A stretch of 31,922 nucleotides of DNA from Faecalibacterium sp. CAG:1138 (GTDB lineage: Bacteria > Bacillota > Clostridia > Christensenellales > CAG-917). The notes under the pieces were generated by a model. That model was not told the DNA's origin. It did no database searches and saw only the letters and a list, made by a program, of their open reading frames with translations. This document shows, one piece after another, positions 1-8,853 of this stretch. The position numbers were made by a program, and so were the translations under genes. The stretch spans positions 93,715-125,636 of the forward strand of contig HF988645.1 in NCBI GenBank assembly GCA_000434675.1, read 5' to 3'. Position 1 is the stretch's first letter. Each line of letters opens with the position of its first letter.

Positions 1-639
1 TCCCGCCGCCGCCCCTGCCGCGCCGTACATTTCAAGCAATTTTCTGTTGTTCGCGGCGCACCAAAGGGGCGCTTTTTCGTACTTTTTCATGGATTCGCTG
101 CTCATCGACGAGTCTGTCAACGGATAGAACAGCAGCTGACAGCAAGGCAGTTTCAATCCGCGCTGCTCGGCGCACAAAGCGACGTAGGCCGCAAGAGTGC
201 CGCCCGCGCTGTCGCCCATAACCGCAACGTGGTCGGACAAATTTCCAAGTGTCCAAGCGTATGCCGCAAGCGCGTCCTCTTTTGCCGCGGGATATTTGTT
301 GTTCGGCAAAAGTCTGTAGTGCGGCAGAACGACGGTGTAGCCGTTCTTTGCCAAGCCGAACGCCATTCTTTTGTGTTGCGGCGCAGCGTCGTAGCCAAAC
401 CCTCCGCCGTGCATAAACAAAACAGTAGGCTTGTTTTCCGGCATAACTCTTGAAGTGAAGACGTCGGCCGTCAGCCCCTCGCCCATTCTAACCGATTTCA
501 CGTCCACGTTTTTGTCGGAAACAGTGGCGTACAAAATTTTCAACGGCAGCCTTGTGGCACGCAGAATAAACTTTGAAAACGGCAGATGTCGGCAATACTT
601 TTTAAGCTCGGGATCAACGAGGTTTTTTATCTTATCCAT
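1..639 (-). CDS. alpha/beta hydrolase, HSL-type esterase/lipase (C-terminus cut by window edge)
   Basis: The frame is open from an ATG at 639 to the left window edge, giving 213 residues without a stop. The start is supported by AAGGAT about 6 bases upstream. HGGG lies at residues 77-80 (oxyanion hole of the hormone-sensitive-lipase esterase family) and GDSAGG at 142-147, with Ser144 as the expected nucleophile. The catalytic Asp and His would lie in the roughly 90-100 missing residues. No signal peptide is seen, so it is probably a cytoplasmic carboxylesterase acting on small acyl esters; the substrate cannot be told. It follows the S58 peptidase gene by 54 bases and is probably the last visible member of the recX operon. 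Confidence 0.85.
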   Translation of the reverse strand, partial: MDKIKNLVDPELKKYCRHLPFSKFILRATRLPLKILYATVSDKNVDVKSVRMGEGLTADVFTSRVMPENKPTVLFMHGGGFGYDAAPQHKRMAFGLAKNGYTVVLPHYRLLPNNKYPAAKEDALAAYAWTLGNLSDHVAVMGDSAGGTLAAYVALCAEQRGLKLPCCQLLFYPLTDSSMSSESMKKYEKAPLWCAANNRKLLEMYGAAGAAAG

Positions 640-684
640 ATTTTATCCTTGATTCTTCGTTGTTAAAAGCGGTTTTTTTGAAAA

Positions 685-705
685 GAAAGCCCCTTAAAGG
701 CTTTC
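685..705 (-). terminator. weak hairpin at the end of the S58 peptidase gene
   Basis: A 7-bp stem GAAAGCC/GGCTTTC with a 7-base loop overlaps the stop codon of the peptidase gene. On the minus-strand transcript it is followed by only a short UUUU before C and an A-tract. It could be a leaky terminator that lowers expression of the esterase gene, or simply a chance stem. Confidence 0.3.
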
Positions 706-1602
706 TTCGTTTTTCTTCTTTTTGTCCTTTTTCACGGCGTTTCTTATGGCCTCCGCCACAAGTCCCGGCGCGGCAACGCACATGCTGAAAAAGTCCGCCT
801 CGACCTCGCCCGACGCCATACCGAAAATTGCGTCGCCGTCGTACATGGTGTGCACCGGAGATATTGCCATGGCATAGCCGTCGTGCGCGATTTCGCAAAG
901 CCTGTTCACTTCGGTTTTTGTAAGCTTGGCGTTGGTGAGAATACAGCTTATCGTGGTGTTTTTGGCCGTAAGATTTTGGATTTTGCCTCTCGTTTCAATG
1001 GCTTTTTTGGCCCCTATGTGAAGCCCCATAACCTTTGCTCCCGCGATGACGTCGCCGTTTTTGTCCACGACGTCGCCCAAGGCGTTCACAACCGTTATAA
1101 CGGCCATTTCCGCGCCGCCCGTTTTAGTGAACGCGACGCCCACTCCTCCGTTTTCTGCGCATTTCATGCCCAAAATTTTGCCGACGGTGGCGCACTTGCC
1201 GCCGCCGAAGGAGCCGGAGAAAAAGTTGTTTTCTTTTGCCAGTCGGCAAGCCTCATAGCCCATTTCTTTTTTGGGATAATCGAAGTCGCCCTTCTCAAGA
1301 TCGTAAATGCAGGCGCCGGTTACTATAGGCACGATATATCCGCCCGCATCGTAGCCGAAGCCTTTTTCCCTCAGATATTCCATGACGCCGGACGCCGCCT
1401 CAAGCCCGTATGCCGAACCGCCCGCAAGCACCACCGCATTGATTTTTTGCACGGTGGTGCCGCTTTTTAGAAGATCGGTTTCTCTGGTTGCGGGAGCGCC
1501 GCCCATAACGTGAACGCCGCCCGTTGCGCCGCCCTCCGAAAGTATGACGGTAACTCCCGTGTTGTCGTTGTCGGCGTGGCCGATTTTGAATTTGTCAAGC
1601 AT
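694..1602 (-). CDS. P1 family (S58, DmpA/NylC-like) self-processing peptidase
   Basis: This is a 302-residue N-terminal-nucleophile hydrolase of the P1/S58 family, which includes DmpA aminopeptidase and the nylon-oligomer hydrolase NylC. Family signatures are LAGGSAYGLEAASGV at residues 59-73 and KNTTISCILTNAKL at 214-227. In this family the chain cleaves itself before the nucleophile. Here Asn215-Thr216 is the expected scission point, with Thr216 as catalytic residue, as in NylC-type members. Length is normal and there is no signal peptide. The ATG lies inside the last codons of recX (8-base overlap, ATGCTTGA), so translation is probably coupled. The natural substrate is not predictable; small peptides or amides are likely. 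Confidence 0.88.
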   Translation of the reverse strand: MLDKFKIGHADNDNTGVTVILSEGGATGGVHVMGGAPATRETDLLKSGTTVQKINAVVLAGGSAYGLEAASGVMEYLREKGFGYDAGGYIVPIVTGACIYDLEKGDFDYPKKEMGYEACRLAKENNFFSGSFGGGKCATVGKILGMKCAENGGVGVAFTKTGGAEMAVITVVNALGDVVDKNGDVIAGAKVMGLHIGAKKAIETRGKIQNLTAKNTTISCILTNAKLTKTEVNRLCEIAHDGYAMAISPVHTMYDGDAIFGMASGEVEADFFSMCVAAPGLVAEAIRNAVKKDKKKKNEESL

Positions 1603-2224
1603 AGTCGTCTTCTTCCTTTATAAGCGTTTCGGTGGCCTTAAGGGCCGTCTGAAAGTCAATACCTCTCGACGCCAGAAACGCCAGACATTTTTGTTTGAGA
1701 TTATCTTTGCCGTCCTTTTTTTTCAGAAACTTTCCCGCAAGCTCAAGCGCAAGCCGAAGCTCGTCTTCGTCGGAAAGCGCGCCGTAAACTATTTCGCTTG
1801 CAACGTCCGACGGCAAGCCTTTGGTCTGAACGAGCTCGTAAACGAGTTTTTTTCTGCCCCACTTTTTGGAATAATGCTCTATATAGGTTTTTGCGTAGTC
1901 CTCGTCGGACAAATAGCCGTAGCCCGTAAGTTTTTCGACGGCAACGTCGGCCGCGGCTTTCGAATAGCCTTTGTCTTTCAAAGCGGTGCGGATTTCTTTT
2001 TCGGATTTAGGCGACCTGCCGAGCGCGTCCGCGGCTTTTAAGAAAGCTTCGTGCGCCTCTCCTTCTCCTGCGATTTCCGAAACCTTTTCAAAGGATAGGT
2101 TGTCCCCTTCCTTGACGTTGTATTCCTTAAGCGCGCTTTTCACGACTGCAATCGTCCGTCCGTCGTCAAAAACCACCAGCATTTTCAGTTTGGTGTTTGA
2201 AATTGGATAGATGTTTTTTATCAT
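1595..2224 (-). CDS. recX: regulatory protein RecX
   Basis: The 209-residue product has the small, charged, all-helical RecX pattern: a non-helical N-terminus of about 60 residues, then helical repeats such as ALGRSPKSEKEIRTALKDKGY and a GYLSDEDYAKTYIEHYSKKWGRKKL block. RecX binds RecA filaments and restrains recombinase and SOS co-protease activity. I chose the ATG at 2224. The frame runs on upstream to 2335, but that stretch overlaps the 3' end of the lipoprotein gene and does not look like RecX. No good Shine-Dalgarno sequence precedes 2224; only an AU-rich stretch after a GC hairpin is seen. No recA is visible in the window. Confidence 0.85.
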   Translation of the reverse strand: MIKNIYPISNTKLKMLVVFDDGRTIAVVKSALKEYNVKEGDNLSFEKVSEIAGEGEAHEAFLKAADALGRSPKSEKEIRTALKDKGYSKAAADVAVEKLTGYGYLSDEDYAKTYIEHYSKKWGRKKLVYELVQTKGLPSDVASEIVYGALSDEDELRLALELAGKFLKKKDGKDNLKQKCLAFLASRGIDFQTALKATETLIKEEDDYA

Positions 2225-2236
2225 ATATACAATTTT

Positions 2237-2259
2237 TTGCCCCCGAAAAACGGGGGCAA
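2237..2259. repeat. GC-rich hairpin between the lipoprotein gene and recX
   Basis: A perfect 9-bp inverted repeat TTGCCCCCG/CGGGGGCAA with a 5-base loop lies in the 44-base gap. On the minus-strand transcript it is followed by A residues rather than a U-tract, so it is not a standard intrinsic terminator for the lipoprotein mRNA. It could be a 3'-end stabiliser or processing signal, or affect recX initiation just downstream. Confidence 0.6.
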
Positions 2260-2268
2260 TTTGATTTT

Positions 2269-5200
2269 TTAGTACGCCGTACCCCAAAGGTTGTTGGTTT
2301 CGTCGCACATCGTTTCCTGTTCGGAATAGAAGCAATCTATGATGTTGTCGATATTGGTGCCGACTTCGTCTGTAGGCTGGACGTTTTGCCCGCAGATACC
2401 GCCTTTGAAGAAGTTGGTGCCGACAGGTCTGACGCTTGCTTTTGCGTCAACCCACTTTACATAGCCACCGTCATTTAGTCCGATAACCGCGCCTATAACG
2501 GTGTTTTTGCCGAACTTGCTCTGACCGATAAGCTCGACGTCCGCCCCGACAGTTGCCGTAAACGTGGTGTGGTCGGATTTGACGAGCGAAGCATTTTCTT
2601 CGTTGCTCCAGATAATGCCGGAGTTGACGCCCGCGTATGCGCCGACATATGCGCTGTCGGTTAATGCGATAACGCTGATTCTGCCGTTTTCCACCTTGCA
2701 GTCAACCAATATACCTGCGTTGTAAGCGGCAAACGCGCCCGCTTTAACGATGCCGTCTCGAGTCGAAGAGGACAAGTCGAAGTCACTGACGGTTACGCCG
2801 TAGAAGTTTCCGTAGTTGCGTTTGATGAACCCGAGTTCGGTGCCGCCGGACAAAGTGATGCCCTTGATTTTGTGCCCTTCGCCCCATACGTTTGCGGTGA
2901 AAGTCGGGATTTGCACGTATTCTGTCCCCGAGAAGTCAAGGTCGGATTTCATAAGGAACACGAGGTCGGAATTCTGCTCGAACATCAGATATTTGAGCGC
3001 ATTGTCTCGGGAGAGAGGGATCGGATTCTGAATTGTGCCGAGTCCGGTGTTGACGTCCGCCGTGTAAGTGGATTCGCCCGTAGTTTCGTCGTAAGAAACG
3101 AGCCATCTTTCGCTCACGAGATGCGGGAAGAAAATAGGTCTGTTTTCATAGTTATAGAAGAACAACCATTTGTCGTTTTCCACGCCGAAAGAGGTCATAT
3201 ACTTAAATTCGATGGTGGTTGTGGCGAGCATTCTGTCATAGACGGAAGTCGGTTCCACGCCCGAAGTGTCGACGTTGTAGTAGCAATATTCCGGATCGCT
3301 GCCGCCGATACGCCTTGCGATAAATCCGCCGACGTTCACCGTGGTGCCGGAAGTGGTTTCCGCAATCGGCATACCCATCGAGTAGCAGAAGCGATAATCG
3401 GCCTTGGAAGCCGCTACAAACCCTGCCGCGTACACGTTGCCGGAGTCGGAGCGCGCCACCGCATCGCCCATTGCCAGACAATCGGAAACTTTTGCTCCGT
3501 CCTTTATCCAACCGACAAGGCCTGCCGCGTAAACGTGACCTTTCACGCTGACGCCGCAAACGTTGCTGTAGCTGTAGCTGTCGGAAATGACGCTGCCCGC
3601 GCCTTCGCTCATACCGATAATGCCGCCGATAATCACGCCCGCATCGGAGTTTTGCGCTTTTACCTGCACTAGTTCTAAGTTAAACGTCGTGTTTTTGTAG
3701 TTTTGAGTAAGATATTTAAGAATATCTTTTTCGTTGGAACTGCAGCCTTCGACCGTGCCGTTCACGTTATAGCCGACGACGCCGCCCACAAGGCTCTGCG
3801 CGGAAAGCCCCACTGCTTTTGCCGAAACGCTTGCTTCGACGATTGCGTTTCTGACGGTGCCGTTGTTTCTTCCCGCAACGCCGCCGACGTAAGAAGTGCC
3901 TTCGACGAGGCCGGAAACGTAAACGTTTTCGATGACGCCGTCGTTGACTGCCGCAACGCCGCCCGAAACGATGCTGCCGTACGTTGCGACGCTTACGTTT
4001 ACAAGCTCGATATCTGCTTCGACCTTAAGATTTTTTATCGTGCCGAGGTTGGAAGCGAACAAACCGACTTTGCGGCTCCTTTCCGCCCTGGCGTAGATTT
4101 TATATTTGACGGTGTGGTTTCTGAAATCGACCACGTTGCCGCGACCGAGTTCGTACGGCGTGATTTCGCCGAGATCCAGATCGGCCGTAACTTTGAAATA
4201 GGTGTTTTCAAAGTTTGCAAGCGCCGCCAAAGCGTCTTTGGTTCCGATGATGTACGGAACGCCGATGGTGCCTGCGCCGTATTCGATGCCGAAGGAAGCG
4301 GCCTTTTCGTCCGCCTTAGGATAGGACCAGGTGTTTGCGTTCAGAACGCCCTGTTTGGTTGCGGAAATTTCGATGCTGCTGAGGTCGGCGATGCCGCTTA
4401 TGTACGCAACGCCGTTGTCGTTTCGGAAGTTTCCGGACGAAGCGGAATTTTTGTCCACCAGAATGGCAGAGTTCTTTTCGACGTCGTAAACGCGATAGGT
4501 GATGCCGTCTTCCATAACCCAGCTTATGGTGCTTTCGTCGTTCGAAATTTCAGGAGCGACCAGTTTTTCAAATACTTTTTCAAAGACTTTGGAATCATAA
4601 ACTCTGTTTTGAGTGCTGACGGCCTGAACCCTGACAACACTTGCTCCCTCAGGAAGGATAACCGCGTCGATATAGGTGTTGCCGGTTTCGAAAGTCTGAC
4701 CGTCAACGGTAACGAGGTATTTTTCAGCGCTTAAAACGGCGTCCCACGAAATTCTGTTGCCGGAGGAACGAACGACCGGGGTTTCCAGAACTGTTATGAC
4801 GCTGAAGCGATTGTAAACGTTGTCCTCGATAAGCCCCGTAGACGTTGACACTTCTGCGATTCTGAGTTCGTAAACGCCTGCGTCGAGCGTCTGAACGGCC
4901 TTTTTGACGTCGAAGGTCTGCGTACCGTTTGCCGCCGCAACGTAGCTGAAAACAACGTCGCCGAAATAAATCTTATATTCGGTGCCCGCACTGCCAAGCC
5001 AGCTGATCACGTCGTCGGCAAACGCCGCGTTGATGGCCGACTTGAGTTTGAAGTGACGTGCTTCGGAATAATCCGATGTGTAAACGGTTTTTTCGCCGTC
5101 GCTGAATTTGACGTTTGCGGCCACTTTCACGGTGTAGGTTCTGCCGGTTACGAATTCGGTGTAGCTGTCGGTGAAAACTTCAACGGTCTCTTTTTGCATA

Positions 5201-7977
5201 CCGCTACCTTCGACGAGATACTCGATGTCAAGGGTGTATGAATCGGCAAAAGCAACGCCGTTTTCGTCCACGCAATCCCATCTGAGCATACCGCCCTCGA
5301 TCCTGACGTTAGACGGAGCCACGGAAACGTTGCCGTTTTCGTCGATAGGGAGAACCGACGGCAAAGTGATGCTGACGGACGAAGCTTCGCCGTCCACAAG
5401 GTTTTTGCCGTTGCCCAAAGCAACCACGGAGATTTCGTGCGTGGAGCCTGCCGCAAGGTTGGCGGATTCGCTCAAGGTGAACGAAGTGCCCGTTACGACG
5501 TCGGTGTTCACTTTCTGGCCGTCAACGTAAACGTTGTAGCCCAAAGCGTTTCTGACGGAGGACCACTTGACCTCTCTGCCGAAGTCGGTGTCGCCGTAGG
5601 CGCCTATTCTGGTGCCGACGGTAACGGTGGCGGAAGAAAGCGCGGTTACGCGGAGATTGAAGTTCCTGACGTCGGACGAAACGATAAATTCCGCCACTTC
5701 ATCCGAGGCGTATGCGCTGATGTCTATACGATAAATGCCTGCGCTCATTTCGTTTTCGGCCAAAAAGTCCGCAAAATCATAGAGTCCGTTTGCGCCCGAA
5801 ACGTTCAGATTGAAGCATTCGAACAATTTGATGCTGTCCGGATCGTAGATTTCGATCTTGTATTTTTCTGCCGAGGTAACGAGGCTGTATTCGATGTTTC
5901 CGTCCGAGTTCACGTTGACGGAAGCAGGCGTTTTCAGTTTGCTGACCGATTTCACGGTGACTTCCGCGGAATTTGCGCTTGGTTTATAAACCACGCGATC
6001 GTTGTTTTCGGCCTTGACGGTTACGGTGAAGCTGCCCGCGCCGAGCACGGACGTATCGTAGCTTTCTCCTCTGACGACGATAGTATGATTTTTGATCTCG
6101 ACGAGTGCGCCGCCATCCACTTTTTGTCCGTTGACGGTGAGAGTGTAGAATTCGGCGTCGGTCACTTTCGGCCAGCTGATAACGGTGCCCGAAGCGGTAA
6201 CGACCGGCACGTCAAGAGTTTTGGAATTGACGTAATTCACCTCGTTGGACTTTTGGCTGTAGGTATAAAGACTGCCGCTCTTCGGCAAAGCGATGACGTA
6301 GAAGTCAAACGAGCCGTAGCCGAGACTTGCCAAAAAGTCGGCGTTAAGCGTTTTTCTGGTGGTGTTGAGGGCCTTGCCCGTTGCGCCGAACTGGGTGCAC
6401 AAAAGATAGCTGCCCGCATTTTCGACGGTGTTCCAGGTAAGGGTGTTTCCGCTGAGCGTGAGCGTCGGAGAAGCAAGCGGAGTGCGATAGACGTATTCGA
6501 TGCTTTCGGACTGATCGCTGTCGATGACCTCGGAAACGTTCAAGCCTTCTTTTGCGCCGGTTGCCACGACGTGAATTTCATAACGATTGCTCGTTTTGGC
6601 GTATTCGGACAAGTCAAGGAAGGTTTCGGTTGTCGAAGGAGAGCTGGTTCTGCCGCCTTCCGGAGTTATGAAAACTTTGTAGGAAGCCGCGTTGACGTCG
6701 CCCGACCAACGAAGCACTCCGTCCTCGACGTACAGCCCGTAAGGGGTTGCAAGCTGCACGACTTTGTAGTTGACCGATTCGGAAGCGACGGAATCGAGAA
6801 GCCATTCGTATTCGTAGCCTTCGCCCGAAACTTTTTCGAGAGAAGCGGCGTTTTCGGCCGTGTAGCCCAGAGCCTTGACCTTAAACGAATAGCTGCCCAC
6901 TCTGTCGCGAGCAGGACCGCTGAACCATGCTTCGCCGAAATAATTCGTGATGTTGAAAGACGTGGAAGCCGCGCCGACTTCGACGTTGTTTGCAGCGTCG
7001 GATTCGTTTTCACCGACGGTGATGCGATATTTAACCGCTTTGGCATCTCTCTCCCAAGTAAGGATTTTGCCCGACAAAGCAACGCCCTTCGGCCCCGAAA
7101 GCCTAGTTACCTTGAAGCCTGCGTTGCCTGCGGTTTCCGATTGCATTTTTTTGGAATCGGTGCTGCATGCGTAAACGCTGAAAACGTACGGCTTGTCGGA
7201 AGCGCCGAGGTTTAAGGAAAGAAGATCTATTTTGGTTTCGGTGGTTTTTTCAACCGCAACGCCGCCGTCCTGTCTGACGACGAAATATATGTCGGAGGTC
7301 TGCCCTTCGTAGTTCCAGCTCAAAACCGTTTTGTCGATTTTGACTTCGGTAGGGGCCGCAAGCTGAACCATGTTTTCCACCTTAAGCTCGCTGCTTACGT
7401 CGCTGTTTTCGAATTCCGGGCTGTTTGATACCGCCATAACCGCAAATGTTATGGTTCCGCTGCCCTGCGACGTGAAAACGAAGCTGTTGGTGTTGCTTTC
7501 GTATTCGCGGTCGTTGATGTAAACCTTGTAGGAAGAAGCGTTTTTGACTGCGTTCCAGGTGAGTTTGTTTCCGTCAACCTTAAGCCCCACAGGCGTGGAA
7601 AGCTTGGTAACGGTAACGTCGACGTAAATTTTCACCGTCATCCGGAAGATCGCACCTTTGTAAACGACCTTAAGCTCCTTGTCGCCCAAAGTCGAAGTGT
7701 CGATTTTGTCAAACGAGGTCTGACTCAGCTTGACGGTTTTCTCTTCGCCGTTTGTATAGACTACGGTTACGGAAGCGTTGTCGTAATCGATAACCGCGCC
7801 CGCCTTGTACTGCGCTTCGATGCCGTTCACGGATTTTATGTACGAAACGGAAACGATGTCGTTTTTGCCGGTCATTTCGTTTACCAAATCCTTGACTGCG
7901 CTGCAAGCGGTTAAGCTTGCCGCGGCAAACACCGCAAGCACAACAAGCAAAAGAATTCTGAACGCTTTGTTTTTCAT
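2269..7977 (-). CDS. giant surface lipoprotein with Ig-like, FN3-like and GLUG-type repeats
   Basis: The product is 1902 residues from the ATG at 7977, preceded by AAGGGG at good spacing. The frame extends 22 codons further upstream, but without a ribosome site and through promoter-proximal leader. Residues 1-25 are a lipoprotein signal ending in the lipobox LTAC, with Cys25 as lipidated residue. Residues 40-110 resemble a Big_3-type bacterial Ig domain (YTNGEEKTV, then DTSTLGDKELKVVY). About 12 FN3-like modules follow, each opening with a pattern like L.TP.GL.VDG..LTWN.V..A.SYKVYI. The last roughly 600 residues contain GLUG-like repeats (for example GSIVSGGVAAVNDGVIENVY and SYVGGVAGRNNGTVRNA) in two blocks, probably beta-helical. 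A membrane-tethered extracellular adhesive or glycan-binding role is plausible but unproven; no catalytic motif was recognised. Confidence 0.88.
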   Translation of the reverse strand: MKNKAFRILLLVVLAVFAAASLTACSAVKDLVNEMTGKNDIVSVSYIKSVNGIEAQYKAGAVIDYDNASVTVVYTNGEEKTVKLSQTSFDKIDTSTLGDKELKVVYKGAIFRMTVKIYVDVTVTKLSTPVGLKVDGNKLTWNAVKNASSYKVYINDREYESNTNSFVFTSQGSGTITFAVMAVSNSPEFENSDVSSELKVENMVQLAAPTEVKIDKTVLSWNYEGQTSDIYFVVRQDGGVAVEKTTETKIDLLSLNLGASDKPYVFSVYACSTDSKKMQSETAGNAGFKVTRLSGPKGVALSGKILTWERDAKAVKYRITVGENESDAANNVEVGAASTSFNITNYFGEAWFSGPARDRVGSYSFKVKALGYTAENAASLEKVSGEGYEYEWLLDSVASESVNYKVVQLATPYGLYVEDGVLRWSGDVNAASYKVFITPEGGRTSSPSTTETFLDLSEYAKTSNRYEIHVVATGAKEGLNVSEVIDSDQSESIEYVYRTPLASPTLTLSGNTLTWNTVENAGSYLLCTQFGATGKALNTTRKTLNADFLASLGYGSFDFYVIALPKSGSLYTYSQKSNEVNYVNSKTLDVPVVTASGTVISWPKVTDAEFYTLTVNGQKVDGGALVEIKNHTIVVRGESYDTSVLGAGSFTVTVKAENNDRVVYKPSANSAEVTVKSVSKLKTPASVNVNSDGNIEYSLVTSAEKYKIEIYDPDSIKLFECFNLNVSGANGLYDFADFLAENEMSAGIYRIDISAYASDEVAEFIVSSDVRNFNLRVTALSSATVTVGTRIGAYGDTDFGREVKWSSVRNALGYNVYVDGQKVNTDVVTGTSFTLSESANLAAGSTHEISVVALGNGKNLVDGEASSVSITLPSVLPIDENGNVSVAPSNVRIEGGMLRWDCVDENGVAFADSYTLDIEYLVEGSGMQKETVEVFTDSYTEFVTGRTYTVKVAANVKFSDGEKTVYTSDYSEARHFKLKSAINAAFADDVISWLGSAGTEYKIYFGDVVFSYVAAANGTQTFDVKKAVQTLDAGVYELRIAEVSTSTGLIEDNVYNRFSVITVLETPVVRSSGNRISWDAVLSAEKYLVTVDGQTFETGNTYIDAVILPEGASVVRVQAVSTQNRVYDSKVFEKVFEKLVAPEISNDESTISWVMEDGITYRVYDVEKNSAILVDKNSASSGNFRNDNGVAYISGIADLSSIEISATKQGVLNANTWSYPKADEKAASFGIEYGAGTIGVPYIIGTKDALAALANFENTYFKVTADLDLGEITPYELGRGNVVDFRNHTVKYKIYARAERSRKVGLFASNLGTIKNLKVEADIELVNVSVATYGSIVSGGVAAVNDGVIENVYVSGLVEGTSYVGGVAGRNNGTVRNAIVEASVSAKAVGLSAQSLVGGVVGYNVNGTVEGCSSNEKDILKYLTQNYKNTTFNLELVQVKAQNSDAGVIIGGIIGMSEGAGSVISDSYSYSNVCGVSVKGHVYAAGLVGWIKDGAKVSDCLAMGDAVARSDSGNVYAAGFVAASKADYRFCYSMGMPIAETTSGTTVNVGGFIARRIGGSDPEYCYYNVDTSGVEPTSVYDRMLATTTIEFKYMTSFGVENDKWLFFYNYENRPIFFPHLVSERWLVSYDETTGESTYTADVNTGLGTIQNPIPLSRDNALKYLMFEQNSDLVFLMKSDLDFSGTEYVQIPTFTANVWGEGHKIKGITLSGGTELGFIKRNYGNFYGVTVSDFDLSSSTRDGIVKAGAFAAYNAGILVDCKVENGRISVIALTDSAYVGAYAGVNSGIIWSNEENASLVKSDHTTFTATVGADVELIGQSKFGKNTVIGAVIGLNDGGYVKWVDAKASVRPVGTNFFKGGICGQNVQPTDEVGTNIDNIIDCFYSEQETMCDETNNLWGTAY

Positions 7978-8024
7978 ATATATACCCCTTAAGTATTTTT
8001 GAACTGAGCGCGTGCGTGCGCTTT

Positions 8025-8050
8025 TATATTTATGAAAAAACATAAATATA
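8025..8050 (-). promoter_or_regulatory. 5'-end stem-loop in the lipoprotein mRNA leader
   Basis: A perfect 10-bp inverted repeat TATATTTATG/CATAAATATA with a 6-base homopolymer loop begins within a few bases of the transcription start predicted from the promoter at 8059-8088. Such 5'-terminal stems are known to protect mRNAs from 5'-end-dependent decay. That role here is inference. Confidence 0.5.
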
Positions 8051-8058
8051 CATAATAT

Positions 8059-8088
8059 ATTTTAACATCTTGCCCGCGCCTTTGTCAA
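8059..8088 (-). promoter_or_regulatory. sigma-A type promoter of the lipoprotein gene
   Basis: Reading the minus strand, TTGACA (8088-8083) is followed after 18 bases by TAAAAT (8064-8059). The expected start is near 8052, giving a leader of about 75 bases. Confidence 0.6.
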
Positions 8089-8135
8089 CAACCTGCAAAA
8101 ACAAATAGCCGAAATGGCGGCTCGGTTTGCAAATG

Positions 8136-8165
8136 CTGTCAAAAATAACGATATAACTGTCAAAA
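8136..8165 (-). repeat. pair of TTTTGACAG direct repeats upstream of the lipoprotein promoter
   Basis: TTTTGACAG occurs at 8165-8157 and again at 8144-8136 on the minus strand, 21 bases (two helical turns) apart and about 50-75 bases upstream of the -35 element. The arrangement suits a dimeric activator or repressor site, but chance is not excluded in this AT-rich stretch. Confidence 0.35.
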
Positions 8166-8180
8166 TTTTGGTTATAATGC

Positions 8181-8219
8181 AAAAAACAAAGCCGCCCCGA
8201 AAGGTCGGCTTTGTTTTTT
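8181..8219. terminator. bidirectional intrinsic terminator after yigZ
   Basis: A 14-base inverted repeat (8181-8194 against 8206-8219, core AAAGCCG/CGGCTTT) has T-tracts on both strands. It begins inside the stop codon of the YigZ gene and should end the tyrS-yigZ transcript. No plus-strand gene needs it. Confidence 0.85.
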
Positions 8220-8853
8220 ACTTAATTTGGTAACATATCTGCGTTTCGTCCGACACGGACACTTTTGCGGATCCCAAAGTGGCTTCGGAAATCGTTTTTC
8301 TGACGTCCGCCTCCGTTTCCGTCGGAACGGAAAACTTCAACAGCACGTTTCCCGAAAACTCCGTTGGATACTCCCGCACTTCCGAAAGGGAAGCGATTTC
8401 CCTCTTAAGTCCCTTTAAGCACGCATAATCTGTTTCGACGAAAAAGGTTACGCTTGGCTTGTATTTCACGATTTCCGCTTTTTTAAGGGCGTCGGTAACG
8501 CTTTTGGTATATGCGCCGACAAGGCCGCCCGCTCCAAGCTTCACTCCGCCGAAATAACGCGTGACGACTGCCAGAACGTGCCGCAGCCCTTGCTTTCGGA
8601 GCACCTCGAGCATCGGTTGGCCGGCAGTGCCCTGAGGCTCGCCGTCGTCGGAAAACTTCATCACGTTTCCGAGATCGTCGGCAACGTAGGCGTAGCAGTT
8701 ATGGGTGGCGTCGGGATATCTTGCGCAAATCTCTTTGACGATTCTGTCCGCTTCTTCAGCGTCGGAAACGGGCGCAACGGTTGCGATAAACACGCTTCTC
8801 TGCACGACGTATTCGTTTTCCGTCCGCTCCTTAACGGACAAATATTCCTTCAT
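8218..8853 (-). CDS. yigZ: YigZ/IMPACT family protein (YvyE-like)
   Basis: The 211-residue product carries the UPF0029/IMPACT N-terminal domain: DATHNCYAY at residues 48-56, SDDGEPQGTAGQPML at 68-82 and VTRYFGGVKLGAGGLVGAY at 97-115. A smaller ferredoxin-like C-terminal domain (about 135-205) is usual for the YigZ/YvyE subfamily. Family members are linked to translation control (eukaryotic IMPACT) but the bacterial function is not settled. The ATG at 8853 shares its A with the TAA stop of tyrS (TAATG), so translation is probably coupled to tyrS. Confidence 0.93.
   Translation of the reverse strand: MKEYLSVKERTENEYVVQRSVFIATVAPVSDAEEADRIVKEICARYPDATHNCYAYVADDLGNVMKFSDDGEPQGTAGQPMLEVLRKQGLRHVLAVVTRYFGGVKLGAGGLVGAYTKSVTDALKKAEIVKYKPSVTFFVETDYACLKGLKREIASLSEVREYPTEFSGNVLLKFSVPTETEADVRKTISEATLGSAKVSVSDETQICYQIK

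Noticed and set aside
8173..8178. TATAAT on the plus strand just before the terminator at 8181-8219
   Set aside because: There is no suitable -35 at 17 bases, and any transcript would end within about 40 bases; probably AT-rich coincidence.
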